Origin: Rhodospirillum rubrum ATCC 11170
Lineage (GTDB): Bacteria; Pseudomonadota; Alphaproteobacteria; Rhodospirillales; Rhodospirillaceae
Reading direction: 5' to 3'
Length of the DNA: 64,000 nucleotides
Assembly: GCF_000013085.1 (NCBI RefSeq)
Contig: NC_007643.1
Span: forward strand, 3,874,501-3,938,500
The first letter of the stretch is position 1; each line of letters opens with the position of its first letter. The position numbers and the translations under genes are program-made. Shown here piece after piece: positions 44,325 through 53,880 of this stretch. Below the pieces are notes generated by a model, which was not told the origin of the DNA, made no database searches, and saw nothing but the letters and a program-made list of their open reading frames with translations.

Positions 44325-45395
44325 ATGCGGATCGATATCGAAAACATACGCAAGACCTTCCGCCATGGAACCGCGGCCGCCCTGGCCGGCGTCGATCTGG
44401 CGGTGGCTTCGGGTGAACTGGTCGCCCTGCTCGGCCCCTCGGGCTCGGGCAAGACCACCTTGCTGCGGATCATCGCCGGCCTGGAATTCCCCGATGGCGG
44501 GCGGGTGTTGTTCGATGGCGAGGACGCCTCGGCCCTGCCGGTGCGCGACCGCCATGTCGGCTTCGTTTTCCAGCAATACGCCCTGTTTCGCCATATGACG
44601 GTGCTTGAGAACGTCGCCTTCGGCCTGCGGGTGCGGCCGCGCGGCACCCGGCCCTCGGATGGGGAGATCGATCGCCGGGTTCGCGATCTGCTGACCCTGG
44701 TTCAGCTTGAGGGGCTGGAGGGGCGCTATCCGGCCCAGCTTTCGGGCGGACAGCGCCAGCGCGTCGCCCTGGCCCGCGCCCTGGCGATCGAGCCCGGCGT
44801 GCTGCTGCTCGACGAGCCCTTCGGCGCCCTTGACGCCCGGGTGCGCAAGGACTTGCGGCGCTGGCTGCGCGACCTGCACGATCGCACCGGCCATACCACG
44901 GTCTTCGTCACCCACGATCAGGAAGAGGCCCTGGAACTGGCCGATCGGGTGGTGGTGTTCAGCCAGGGGCGGATCGAACAGGCCGGCAGCCCGGTCGAGG
45001 TTTATGACCGCCCGGCCACGCCCTTCGTTTACGACTTCCTGGGGTCGGTCAACCGCCTGCCCGTCGAGGTCCGCGACGGCCACGTCTGGCTTGAAGGCCA
45101 CGCCCAGCCTTTGGCCAATGGTCAGGCCGTCGACAGCACCGGGCTTTTCACCCTGTATGCCCGCCCCCATGACCTGGGCATCGCCGATCAGACATTGCCG
45201 GCGGGCGACGCCCTGCCCGGCATCGTCGCCGCCGTGCGTCAGGCCGGCGCCGTGGTGCGCCTTGATGTGCGGGTCGCCGGTCTTGACCATCTGGTCGAGG
45301 TCGAGGTGTCGGCCGGCGATGAGCGCTGGCGGGCCTGGAAAACGGGAAGCCCGGTTGCCCTGGTGCCCGCCCGCTTCGATCTGTTTCCCCGGTAA
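44325..45395 (+). CDS. cysA: Sulfate ABC transporter ATP-binding protein CysA
   Basis: A 356-residue ATPase energising sulfate import. Walker [13 protein letters not shown] near residue 38, the Q-loop [14 protein letters not shown], signature [16 protein letters not shown] and Walker [14 protein letters not shown] are all present. The C-terminal about 110 residues form the regulatory TOBE-like domain. ATG 44325 is chosen (AAGGGG upstream); TTG 44304 overlapping the cysW stop is possible. It completes the operon sbp-cysT-cysW-cysA. Confidence 0.93.
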   Translation: MRIDIENIRKTFRHGTAAALAGVDLAVASGELVALLGPSGSGKTTLLRIIAGLEFPDGGRVLFDGEDASALPVRDRHVGFVFQQYALFRHMTVLENVAFGLRVRPRGTRPSDGEIDRRVRDLLTLVQLEGLEGRYPAQLSGGQRQRVALARALAIEPGVLLLDEPFGALDARVRKDLRRWLRDLHDRTGHTTVFVTHDQEEALELADRVVVFSQGRIEQAGSPVEVYDRPATPFVYDFLGSVNRLPVEVRDGHVWLEGHAQPLANGQAVDSTGLFTLYARPHDLGIADQTLPAGDALPGIVAAVRQAGAVVRLDVRVAGLDHLVEVEVSAGDERWRAWKTGSPVALVPARFDLFPR

Positions 45396-45425
45396 CCGGC
45401 GCCGCGCCGGCCGGGGACGGGGGGA

Positions 45426-47180
45426 ATGAGCCTCGATCAGCTTGCGCTTCTCGCCCTGATGGCGACCACCCTGGTCGTGCTGGCCAGCGATCGCCTGCGC
45501 TATGATGTGGTGGCGGTCGGCGCGCTGCTGGGCGCGGTGGGTCTGGGGCTGGTGCCGATCGAGCACGCCTTCGCCGGCTTCGCCAGCCCGGTGGTGGTCA
45601 CCGTCGCCGCCTTGCTGGTGATCGGCAGAACCCTGGTGGCCCTTGGCCTGCTGGAGGGGTTGGCCCGCCGTCTGGCCGATGGCGGGCGCACGCCTTTGGG
45701 ACTGATCGTGCCGCTCTGCGGACTTGGCGCCCTGGCCGGAGCCTGCCTATCGAGCTTTGGCGCCCTGGCCCTGATGATGCCGGTCGCCCTGGTCGCCGGC
45801 ACAAGGCGGGGGATCGCCGCCTCGCGCCTATTGCTTCCCCTCTCGTTCTCCACCCTGCTGGGCGGCATGACGACGCTGATCGGCTCGCCGGTCAATCTGC
45901 TGATCGCCCAGGCCCGCCAGGACGCCCTGGGGCGGCCCTTCGCCCTGTTCGATTTCGCCGCCGCCGGCCTGCCGGTAGCGGTGGCCGGGCTGCTTTGGCT
46001 GGGGCTGGCCAGCTGGCGGCTGCTGCCCGAACGCGGACCGGCGACCACGGCGAGCGGCCTGCCCGAGGGGCTGGAGGTCGGTCCCTATCAGACCGAGGGC
46101 CGGGTTGGTGGCGACTCGCCGTTAATCGGCCTGCGGGTGCCGGCTTTCGAGCGAAGCCGGGCGGTGCGCGTTCATGGGGTGATCCGCGGCGGTCTGCGGG
46201 TCTTCGCCCGTCCCGCCGATATCGATCTGCGGGCCGGCGATGTCTTGCTGCTGGAAGCCGCCCTGCCGGTTCTCCAAGCCCTGGCGGCGCGCGAGGGCAT
46301 CCGCCCGGCCCTGCCCGAGGCGCGGGGCGGCGAGGAGATCCTGGAAGCGGTCATCACCCCGGCTTCGATCGCTCTGGGCAGTTGTCCGCTGACCCTTGAC
46401 GCCCCGGGGCGCTGGCGGGTCGAGATCATGGCGGTGGCGCGCAATGGCCGGCGCTTCGAAGGCGGGCTGGGCGAGTTGAGCCTGATGGTCGGCGATCTGC
46501 TGCTGCTGCGCGGCCGCCCCGATCACCTGCAAGAGGCGCTGGCCGCCCTGGACTGCCTGCCTTTGCGCGATCGCGGCATCCGTTTGGCCGGGCGCGGCGG
46601 CGCGGTACCGCTGGTGCTGTTCGCCCTGGCGCTAGCCTTGGCCGTGCTCGGGCTGGTTCCCCCACCGGTCGCCTTCGTCGCCGCCCTCTTTGGCATGGTG
46701 GTCAGCGGCGCCTTGCCGCTCAGCGAGGTTTACCGGCGGATCGATTGGCCGGTGGTGGTTTTCCTCGCCGCCTTGATCCCGATCGGCGACGCCCTGGCCG
46801 AGAGCGGCGCGGCGGCCGGGCTGGCCGGCGGCGTGCTGAAACTGGCCGGCGATATCGGGCCCCATGCCCTGCTGGCGATGACCCTGGCGGCGGCGATGGG
46901 ACTGTCGCCACTGCTGGGCGGGGTGGCAACGACGCTGATGCTGGCGCCGGTGGTGCTAAGCTTGGCCGCCCAGGCCTCGGTCTCGGCCGATCCCTTCCTG
47001 ATCGCCGTGGCCATCGGCGCCTCGGCCGATTTTTTCACGCCCTTTGGCCATCACAACAACGCCCTGATCCTCGGGCCGGGCGGCTATCGCTTTCTCGATT
47101 ACGGTCGGGCCGGATTGCCGCTGGCGCTGATCGTTCTTGGCGTCGCCCTGGCGGTGATCCCCCAGGTCTGGCCCTTCTGA
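45426..47180 (+). CDS. SLC13/DASS-family transporter with RCK-C domains
   Basis: A 584-residue membrane transporter. The N-terminal half has six or seven helices with LLPLSFSTLLGGMTTLIGSPVNLLIA, the SNT motif region of sodium/anion symporters. Two RCK-C (TrkA-C-like) segments occupy about residues 215-380 (RVHGVIRGGLRVFARPADIDLRAGDVLLLEA and a second GELSLMVGDLLLLRG), and further helices follow with SADFFTPFGHHNNALILGPGGY. The family includes sulfate, dicarboxylate and other anion carriers with this architecture. Being 30 bp after cysA, it is plausibly a second sulfate or sulfur-anion carrier. Confidence 0.83.
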   Translation: MSLDQLALLALMATTLVVLASDRLRYDVVAVGALLGAVGLGLVPIEHAFAGFASPVVVTVAALLVIGRTLVALGLLEGLARRLADGGRTPLGLIVPLCGLGALAGACLSSFGALALMMPVALVAGTRRGIAASRLLLPLSFSTLLGGMTTLIGSPVNLLIAQARQDALGRPFALFDFAAAGLPVAVAGLLWLGLASWRLLPERGPATTASGLPEGLEVGPYQTEGRVGGDSPLIGLRVPAFERSRAVRVHGVIRGGLRVFARPADIDLRAGDVLLLEAALPVLQALAAREGIRPALPEARGGEEILEAVITPASIALGSCPLTLDAPGRWRVEIMAVARNGRRFEGGLGELSLMVGDLLLLRGRPDHLQEALAALDCLPLRDRGIRLAGRGGAVPLVLFALALALAVLGLVPPPVAFVAALFGMVVSGALPLSEVYRRIDWPVVVFLAALIPIGDALAESGAAAGLAGGVLKLAGDIGPHALLAMTLAAAMGLSPLLGGVATTLMLAPVVLSLAAQASVSADPFLIAVAIGASADFFTPFGHHNNALILGPGGYRFLDYGRAGLPLALIVLGVALAVIPQVWPF

Positions 47181-47244
47181 GCCGAGCGGCGGAGGGCGCG
47201 AAGGGTTTTCATCGGCGTCCTCGCATGCCATATGCGGGGTCTGA

Positions 47245-48402
<1,158 letters not shown>

Positions 48403-48426
48403 TCTCCGCCGGTCGGAGGACCGGCA

Positions 48427-49275
48427 ATGACCGGGGCCCCCCAGCTTGTCTCGGCCGCGTGCTGCTTTGGCGGCACCCAGGCGCGTTATCGCCATTCCTC
48501 GGCGGTCCTTGGCTGCGAGATGGTGTTTTCGCTGTTCCTGCCGCCCCGGGCGGCGGACCAATCGGTGCCGGCGGCCTATTGGCTGTCGGGGCTGACCTGC
48601 ACCGACGAGAATTTCGTCCAGAAGGCCGGGGCCCAGCGGGTCGCCGCCGAGTTGGGGATCGCCCTGGTCGTGCCCGACACCAGCCCGCGTGGTCCGGGCG
48701 TTGCCGATGATCCCGAGGGCGCCTATGACTTCGGCTTGGGGGCCGGGTTCTATCTGGACGCCAGCCGCGAGCCCTTCGCCCGCCACTACCGCATGGGCGA
48801 CTACGTGGCCGCCGAGCTTCCCGCCCTGATCGAGGCCCATTTCCCGATCGATGGGCGCCGGGCGGTTTTTGGGCATTCCATGGGCGGCCATGGCGCCTTG
48901 GTCACGGCGCTGCGTCACCCCGGGCGCTATCGTTCGGTCTCGGCTTTCGCCCCGATCACCAATCCGATGGCCTGTCCCTGGGGCGAAAAGGCCTTCACCG
49001 GCTATCTGGGGGAGGACCGCGCCTTGTGGCGGCCGTGGGACGCCTGCGCGCTGATCGAAAGCGCGCCCGAGCGCCTGCCGCTGCTGGTCGATCAGGGCAC
49101 GGCCGACGCGTTCCTTGAGACCCAGTTGCGCCCCCGGGCCCTGGAAGCGGCCTGCAGGGCGGCTGGTCATCCGTTAACGCTGCGCCTGCGCCAAGGCTAT
49201 GATCACAGCTATTTCTTCATCGCCTCCTTCATCGAGGATCACCTGCGCTTCCACGCCCGCGCCCTGGCCGAATAG
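48427..49275 (+). CDS. fghA: S-formylglutathione hydrolase
   Basis: Hydrolyses S-formylglutathione to formate and glutathione, the step after the dehydrogenase 24 bp upstream. The 282-residue esterase-D fold has the nucleophile elbow [11 protein letters not shown] (serine near residue 150) and the family blocks [27 protein letters not shown] and [17 protein letters not shown], the last containing the catalytic His. GGAGG precedes the start. Confidence 0.94.
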   Translation: MTGAPQLVSAACCFGGTQARYRHSSAVLGCEMVFSLFLPPRAADQSVPAAYWLSGLTCTDENFVQKAGAQRVAAELGIALVVPDTSPRGPGVADDPEGAYDFGLGAGFYLDASREPFARHYRMGDYVAAELPALIEAHFPIDGRRAVFGHSMGGHGALVTALRHPGRYRSVSAFAPITNPMACPWGEKAFTGYLGEDRALWRPWDACALIESAPERLPLLVDQGTADAFLETQLRPRALEAACRAAGHPLTLRLRQGYDHSYFFIASFIEDHLRFHARALAE

Positions 49276-49517
49276 GGCAGAATCTCCGCGCTCCGCCGAC
49301 CCGCGCCAAAGCCGCTTGGTTTGGTGCGCTTCGATATGGATTCAATAAGATAGGGCGGCGCGGCCGTGGAAAACCGCGATCCACCTTTCCGCTCGCCGCC
49401 CTGGTTGTTTCCCCTCCCCCGAGCAAGGGATTTGGAGTAGGGTGCCGGCTTTCTAGGTAAGGAAGCCGCGTCCCCCGTCGACGGTCTTCCCGACGATCCA
49501 CGGAGAGGGTGAGAAAA

Positions 49518-50732
49518 ATGTTCAAGGGCAAGGTCGTTGTCGCCCAAGGCGGCGGCCCCACGGCCGTCATCAACCAGTCGATGGTTGGCGCGGTTTTGGA
49601 ATCGCGTAAGTTCCGCAATGTTGAGCTGGTTTATGGCGCCGTTCATGGTGTGCGCGGCATCGTCGACGAGCATTTCCTCGACCTGACCCAGGAAACCACC
49701 CATAACCTGGAAATGGTCGCCGAAACGCCGTCTTCGGCTTTGGGATCGACCCGCGAGAAGCCCGATCTCAAATACTGCCAGGAGATCTTCAAGGTCCTCA
49801 AGGCCCATGAGATCGGCTATTTCTTCTATATCGGCGGCAATGATTCCTCCGATACCGTGCGCATCGTCTCGGAAGAGGCGGCCAAGGCCGATTACGGTCT
49901 GCGCTGCATTCATATCCCCAAGACGATCGACAACGATCTGGTGGTCAACGACCATACGCCGGGCTTCCCCTCGGCGGCGCGCTTCGTCGCCCAGGCCTTC
50001 AGCGGCGTCAATCTCGACAATCAGGCCCTGCCCGGCGTTTATATCGGCGTGGTGATGGGCCGTCATGCCGGCTTCCTGACGGCGGCCAGCGCACTTGGCA
50101 AGAAGTTCCAGGACGACGGCCCGCATCTGATCTACCTGCCCGAACGCACCTTCGATGTCGACACCTTCGTCTCTGACGTCAAGGAGGTCTATGACCGGAC
50201 TGGGCGCTGCATCGTGGCGGTCAGCGAGGGCATCCACGACGCCTCGGGCGAGCCGATCATCACCAAGCTGGCCGAGGAGGTCGAACGCGACGCCCATGGC
50301 AACGTCCAGCTTTCGGGCACCGGCGCCCTGGCCGACCTGCTGGTCAGCGTCGTCAAGAAGAAGAGCGGCATCAAGCGGGTGCGCGGCGATACCTTGGGCT
50401 ATCTGCAGCGCAGCTTCGTCGGCTGCGTCTCCGACGTCGACCAGCGCGAAGCCCGCGAAGTCGGCGAAAAGGCCGTGCAATACGCCATGTGGGGTCAGAC
50501 CAACGGGTCGGTCACCATCCATCGCACCGGCTTCTATTCGGTCGATTATCAGCTGACGCCGCTGCTTGATGTCGCCGGCAAGACGCGGACCATGCCCGAT
50601 TCGTTCATCGCCGCGAACGGCCATGACGTGACCACCGATTTCCTGATGTACCTGCGGCCGTTGCTGGGCCGTGGCATGCCCGACGCCTATCGCCTGCGCG
50701 ACAATCGGGTTGCCAAGGTTCTCAACCGCTAA
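49518..50732 (+). CDS. pfp: 6-phosphofructokinase, pyrophosphate-dependent type
   Basis: Phosphorylates fructose 6-phosphate, most likely with pyrophosphate and therefore reversibly. In the 404 residues, AQGGGPTAVIN (9-19) is the phosphate-binding loop, IGGNDSSDT (105-113) has Asp where ATP enzymes have Gly, and PKTIDND (134-140) has the Lys that marks PPi users. These two residues are the accepted discriminators. ATG 49518 follows GGAGAGGGTGAG; GTG 49509 is less likely. The 3' end overlaps the convergent GT2 gene by 11 bp. PPi-PFK activity is long known in R. rubrum. The 242 bp upstream show no feature I can name. Confidence 0.9.
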   Translation: MFKGKVVVAQGGGPTAVINQSMVGAVLESRKFRNVELVYGAVHGVRGIVDEHFLDLTQETTHNLEMVAETPSSALGSTREKPDLKYCQEIFKVLKAHEIGYFFYIGGNDSSDTVRIVSEEAAKADYGLRCIHIPKTIDNDLVVNDHTPGFPSAARFVAQAFSGVNLDNQALPGVYIGVVMGRHAGFLTAASALGKKFQDDGPHLIYLPERTFDVDTFVSDVKEVYDRTGRCIVAVSEGIHDASGEPIITKLAEEVERDAHGNVQLSGTGALADLLVSVVKKKSGIKRVRGDTLGYLQRSFVGCVSDVDQREAREVGEKAVQYAMWGQTNGSVTIHRTGFYSVDYQLTPLLDVAGKTRTMPDSFIAANGHDVTTDFLMYLRPLLGRGMPDAYRLRDNRVAKVLNR

Positions 50733-51780
50733 GCTTGCTTGGCGAATCGCCCCCGACCGGAGGAAAGATCTCCTTTGGCCGGGGGCGATCCGATCGCGCC
50801 TCGCCGGCCCGCCACTCCGCCTCCCAAGGTCCCATCCACGGCGCGACCCTGGGCGCCTGGGGCGATGGCGGAGCGAGCAGGGACTCGCCGTGGGCGGCCA
50901 GGAAGGGCGCGGCCAAGTCCAGATAGCCCTCGAACAGCCGATTATACTCGGGCCTCGTCATCCAGGCCGGACGCAGCCCGCGAAACACCCCGAGCAGGGT
51001 GAACAGCCCGCTTACGGCGGCGATCGCGGCCGGAGTAACCCTGTTTGGAAAGGCCAGCAGGGCGTCATGCAGGGCCCAGGCCTCGGCCGCGCTCAGCGGA
51101 CCGGTCAGCGGCGCCAGATCCTCGGCCATCGCCACGCCCATGCGCGGATCCTGCGGGCGGTGGGGATCGGTGCGATAAGTGACCAAGACCTCCTCGATCA
51201 TCGCCGCCGGGGCCTGCCACAGCAAGCGGCGCTGGGCCGGCGCGTCCTCGCCCTGATGGCGGGGGGCGAAGATCCCCGGCCGACAGAGCGCCCGCCGGGT
51301 CATCAGGGTGCTCAACAGAAAAGGCGGATGGATCAAGGCCGCCCAGGCCATTTCGCCAGCGGTGACGCTCAGGCGCCGAGCGGCGACCGGGGTGCCGTCC
51401 GCATCGACCATGTCATACCACGCCCCCACCGATCCCAGCCCGGGCTCGGCCTCCAGCCGGGCGAGCTGACGGGCGAGGCGCCAGGGCACGCAGCGGTCAT
51501 CGGCGTCAAGGAAGGCGACATAGGCCCCCCGCGCCAGGGCGAGGGCGTCATTGCGCGCCACTCCCGGGCCGCCATTCTCCGGGCGCACGATCAGCCGTAC
51601 GGAAAGATCGGGATGCCGGGCCCGCCAGTCTTCGACCACGGCGGGCGTGCCGTCGCTTGAAGCGTCATCGACCACCAGGATTTCCAGGGGGCGGTGGGTC
51701 TGGGCGGCCAGGCAATCGAGCGCCCCACGGATCCAAGGGGCGCCCTGGTAGACGGGAAGGACGACGGAAACCAGGGTCAT
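50722..51780 (-). CDS. Glycosyltransferase family 2
   Basis: A 352-residue GT-A glycosyltransferase. VSVVLPVYQGAPWIRGALDCLAAQ, EILVVDDASSDGT and the DxD motif region AYVAFLDADDR are typical. The C-terminal 150 residues are less conserved and include no membrane helix. It starts at ATG 51780 with TAGGAG upstream; a longer frame to 51948 is rejected. It faces PFK tail to tail with an 11-bp overlap. The acceptor is unknown; surface glycan or glycolipid is likely. Confidence 0.85.
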   Translation of the reverse strand: MTLVSVVLPVYQGAPWIRGALDCLAAQTHRPLEILVVDDASSDGTPAVVEDWRARHPDLSVRLIVRPENGGPGVARNDALALARGAYVAFLDADDRCVPWRLARQLARLEAEPGLGSVGAWYDMVDADGTPVAARRLSVTAGEMAWAALIHPPFLLSTLMTRRALCRPGIFAPRHQGEDAPAQRRLLWQAPAAMIEEVLVTYRTDPHRPQDPRMGVAMAEDLAPLTGPLSAAEAWALHDALLAFPNRVTPAAIAAVSGLFTLLGVFRGLRPAWMTRPEYNRLFEGYLDLAAPFLAAHGESLLAPPSPQAPRVAPWMGPWEAEWRAGEARSDRPRPKEIFPPVGGDSPSKLSG

Positions 51781-51969
51781 GGTCGCTCCTATGGGCAGGA
51801 TGGAATCGGGCCTATGGGCAGGGTGGGATCGGGCGCGGGCATTTTCTGACTGGCGTTGGCGGCGGGCTGCCATGCTAGCATGGCCGGGCCGTCCCCAGGG
51901 GGGGCGCCGACGCAAAGGGCGTTGGCGGCTTCGGGGATGTTCCTTCACCGGCTACAGGAGATCCCGACG

Positions 51970-52848
51970 ATGGCCGATCAAGCGCTGGATGCGGCGCGTC
52001 TGAAAACCGCCCAGGACGTCCTCGATCTGCTGAGGTCCGACTGGCTGCTCGCCCACCGGGCCTTAGACAGCGGCGACTTGCTAAGCGCCGTTGAAACCGT
52101 CGGTGATGTCGCCCTGACCGAGGCGGTGCGCTCGGCGGCGGTGATGGAGGTGGAGAACGACGCTGGCAATGCCTTCAACGCCACCGCCGTCCGCCTGTTC
52201 TATCTGGAGATGGCTTTGGGCGACCCGGCGATGCCGACTTTCCACGGCGTTGGCCTGCGCGCCGACTCCCTGGCCCACTATCTGCGCGACTGCTTCGAAG
52301 GCAAGCCGGTCGCCGCCGATCCCGAATTCTTCATCAAAATGCTCTACGCCCTGTCGTTGCTTCAGCACGCCAGCCATTTCACCGGCGATACCGAGTATTT
52401 CGACGGGCTGCACGAGGCCTGGAAGCGCGAACTGGCGCTGTTCCTGATTTATGCCACCATGTACAGCCTGGAGGGCATGCCCGACGAGCTGGTGAGCGCC
52501 ATCGTCCTCGGCGACGAGGCCGACGACGATGTGGGCACCAGCATGCTGGCGGCGCTGAAGGCCAGCTATGACGCCGATAAGACCGAGATCACCGTGCAGG
52601 CGGGGGTGGTCGGCTTTTTCGTGCTCAACACCACCGCCATCGAGCGGCCGGCCCTGATGCTGCTTGGCTGCCTGACCGAAGAGGATCACGCCGCGATCCA
52701 GGAGGCGACGGCCCAGGAGATCACCCCCGATATCGCCGGCCACGCCCTGTTCACCACCCTGGGCGACACCAGCAACGGCAGCCCCGCCCAGCTTCTCTGG
52801 GGCCAGCTGCTGGCCAGCATCATCCGCCAGATCGAAAGCCGCGACTAG
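51970..52848 (+). CDS. Protein of unknown function (292 aa)
   Basis: Starts at ATG 51970 with CAGGAG upstream. The product is acidic, soluble and predicted mainly helical. It has blocks such as MEVENDAGNAFNATAVRLFYLEM, PTFHGVGLRADSLAHYLRDCF and LQHASHFTGDTEYFDGLHEAWKRE. No signal peptide, transmembrane segment or catalytic motif is obvious, and I do not recognise the family. It stands alone between a divergent GT2 gene and the toxin-antitoxin pair. Its last bases begin the shortened dispersed repeat copy C. Earlier in-frame starts back to 51856 lie in atypical sequence. Confidence 0.7.
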   Translation: MADQALDAARLKTAQDVLDLLRSDWLLAHRALDSGDLLSAVETVGDVALTEAVRSAAVMEVENDAGNAFNATAVRLFYLEMALGDPAMPTFHGVGLRADSLAHYLRDCFEGKPVAADPEFFIKMLYALSLLQHASHFTGDTEYFDGLHEAWKRELALFLIYATMYSLEGMPDELVSAIVLGDEADDDVGTSMLAALKASYDADKTEITVQAGVVGFFVLNTTAIERPALMLLGCLTEEDHAAIQEATAQEITPDIAGHALFTTLGDTSNGSPAQLLWGQLLASIIRQIESRD

Positions 52849-52893
52849 AGCCAATCCCGACAACGATTTGCTTGACTATCAATAGCTTAGAGC
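52845..52893 (-). repeat. Dispersed hairpin repeat, copy C (shortened)
   Basis: Read on the minus strand, this starts gctctaagctattgatag, continues through caagcaaatcgttgtcg and ends ggattggctctag. It is collinear with copies A and B but lacks the roughly 20-bp inner hairpin, as if that was excised. It overlaps the stop codon of the 292-aa gene. The rest of the 223-bp gap up to the toxin gene shows nothing I recognise. Confidence 0.75.
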
Positions 52894-53071
52894 GGCGTGC
52901 CCGACCCAAATTTCCGGCACGCCGCGCTAAGACGGGACCAGCCACCCAGGCGGGAACCCGCGCCCCCGCCCGGGTGGGTGGGGCTCTTCAAGTCACCGCG
53001 ATCAGCCTTAAATCCACGGTGGTTTTCCCCCGACCACGGTCTTGGTTCCTCCTGTCAGAAGCAGGTGTCCC

Positions 53072-53428
53072 TTGTCCGTTAATAGCAAAGATGCTATATG
53101 TGGTTGGATTATCGAGACGCTCGATCACCGCGTCGACGCGGAATTGGCGATGTTGCCCGCTGATCAGAGGGCGCGGTTCGTCTGGATCGCGACTCTCTTG
53201 CGCGAGGCCGGTCCCCAGAAAGTTCGAGAGCCCTATGTAAAGCCATTGGGTGGAAAGCTTTGGGAGATGCGGATGAAAGGCAAGGATGGGATCGCCCGCG
53301 CGATCTATCTTGCCGCGATCGGCAAACGGTTGGTCGTCGTGCATGTCTTTGTGAAGAAAACCCAGAAGACACCGCGCGCGGCGCTTGAAACCGCCATGCG
53401 CCGGGCCGAGGAAGCCGGACTGCTATGA
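53072..53428 (+). CDS. HigB/Gp49-family toxin (RelE-like)
   Basis: A 118-residue RelE-superfamily mRNA interferase of the phage Gp49-like type: ARFVWIATLLREAGPQKVREPYVKPLGGKLWEMRMKGKDGIARAIYLAAIGKRLVVVHVFVKKTQKTP has the L-G-xLWEMR and VHxFxKKTQKTP blocks diagnostic of this family. Such toxins cleave mRNA at the ribosome. There is no ATG; TTG at 53072 follows AGCAGGTG and gives the expected length, while TTG 53042 would add ten residues. The stop overlaps the antitoxin ATG by four bases. The toxin-first order is typical of HigBA. Confidence 0.87.
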   Translation: MSVNSKDAICGWIIETLDHRVDAELAMLPADQRARFVWIATLLREAGPQKVREPYVKPLGGKLWEMRMKGKDGIARAIYLAAIGKRLVVVHVFVKKTQKTPRAALETAMRRAEEAGLL

Positions 53429-53718
53429 CCGATATTGACACATTGCACCAGGAATGGAGCCAAGACCCGGCCTATCGGGCGGCCCATGAAGAGCTGCGCC
53501 CCGAGTTCGAACTGGCGACCGCCTTGATCGCGGCGCGAGCCCGGGCGGGTTTGTCCCAGGCGGAACTGGCCGAGCGCATGGGAACGACGCAAAGCGCCAT
53601 CGCCCGCCTGGAAGGCGGCCGCCACTGGCCCAGCCGGCGCACCCTGGAACGCCTTGCCGCGGCGACGGGAACCCGCGTCGTTTTCAAGCTGGTCGACTCC
53701 GCCGGGACCGCCATCTGA
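53425..53718 (+). CDS. HigA-like XRE antitoxin
   Basis: A 97-residue antitoxin with an XRE helix-turn-helix: LIAARARAGLSQAELAERMGTTQSAIARLEGGRHWPSRRTLERLAAATG. It would neutralise the coupled toxin and repress the pair's own promoter. The first 30 residues (TLHQEWSQDPAYRAAHEEL) are a typical toxin-binding segment. A long palindrome begins 55 bp after the stop. Confidence 0.88.
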   Translation: MTDIDTLHQEWSQDPAYRAAHEELRPEFELATALIAARARAGLSQAELAERMGTTQSAIARLEGGRHWPSRRTLERLAAATGTRVVFKLVDSAGTAI

Positions 53719-53773
53719 CGAACGGGGCGGGAGCCCGCACCCCCGCCCAAACCAGGGCATCCGTATCGGTTTA

Positions 53774-53817
53774 TTAGAGCATCGAGCGTGAAATCGGGTT
53801 CACGCTCGATGCTCTAA
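53774..53817. terminator. Perfect 19-bp inverted repeat after the toxin-antitoxin genes
   Basis: TTAGAGCATCGAGCGTGAA (53774-53792), six bases, then its exact complement (53799-53817). The stem would be very stable. There is no long T-run, but the structure is symmetric, so it can act in both directions. It shares GCTCTAA with the start of repeat copy B, to which it is fused. Confidence 0.7.
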
Positions 53818-53880
53818 GCTTTTGGTATTTAAGCAAATCGTCGTCGCAATCTGATTCAGATTGCTCGGGATTTGCTCTAG
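53811..53880. repeat. Dispersed hairpin repeat, copy B
   Basis: Outer arms AGCAAATC (53832-53839) and GATTTGCT (53869-53876); inner arms GCAATCTGA (53846-53854) and TCAGATTGC (53856-53864) around a T. Compared with copy A, two base pairs in the inner stem and one in the outer stem differ on both sides, so pairing is preserved. It ends in GCTCTAG, providing the stop of the amidohydrolase gene. Confidence 0.82.
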
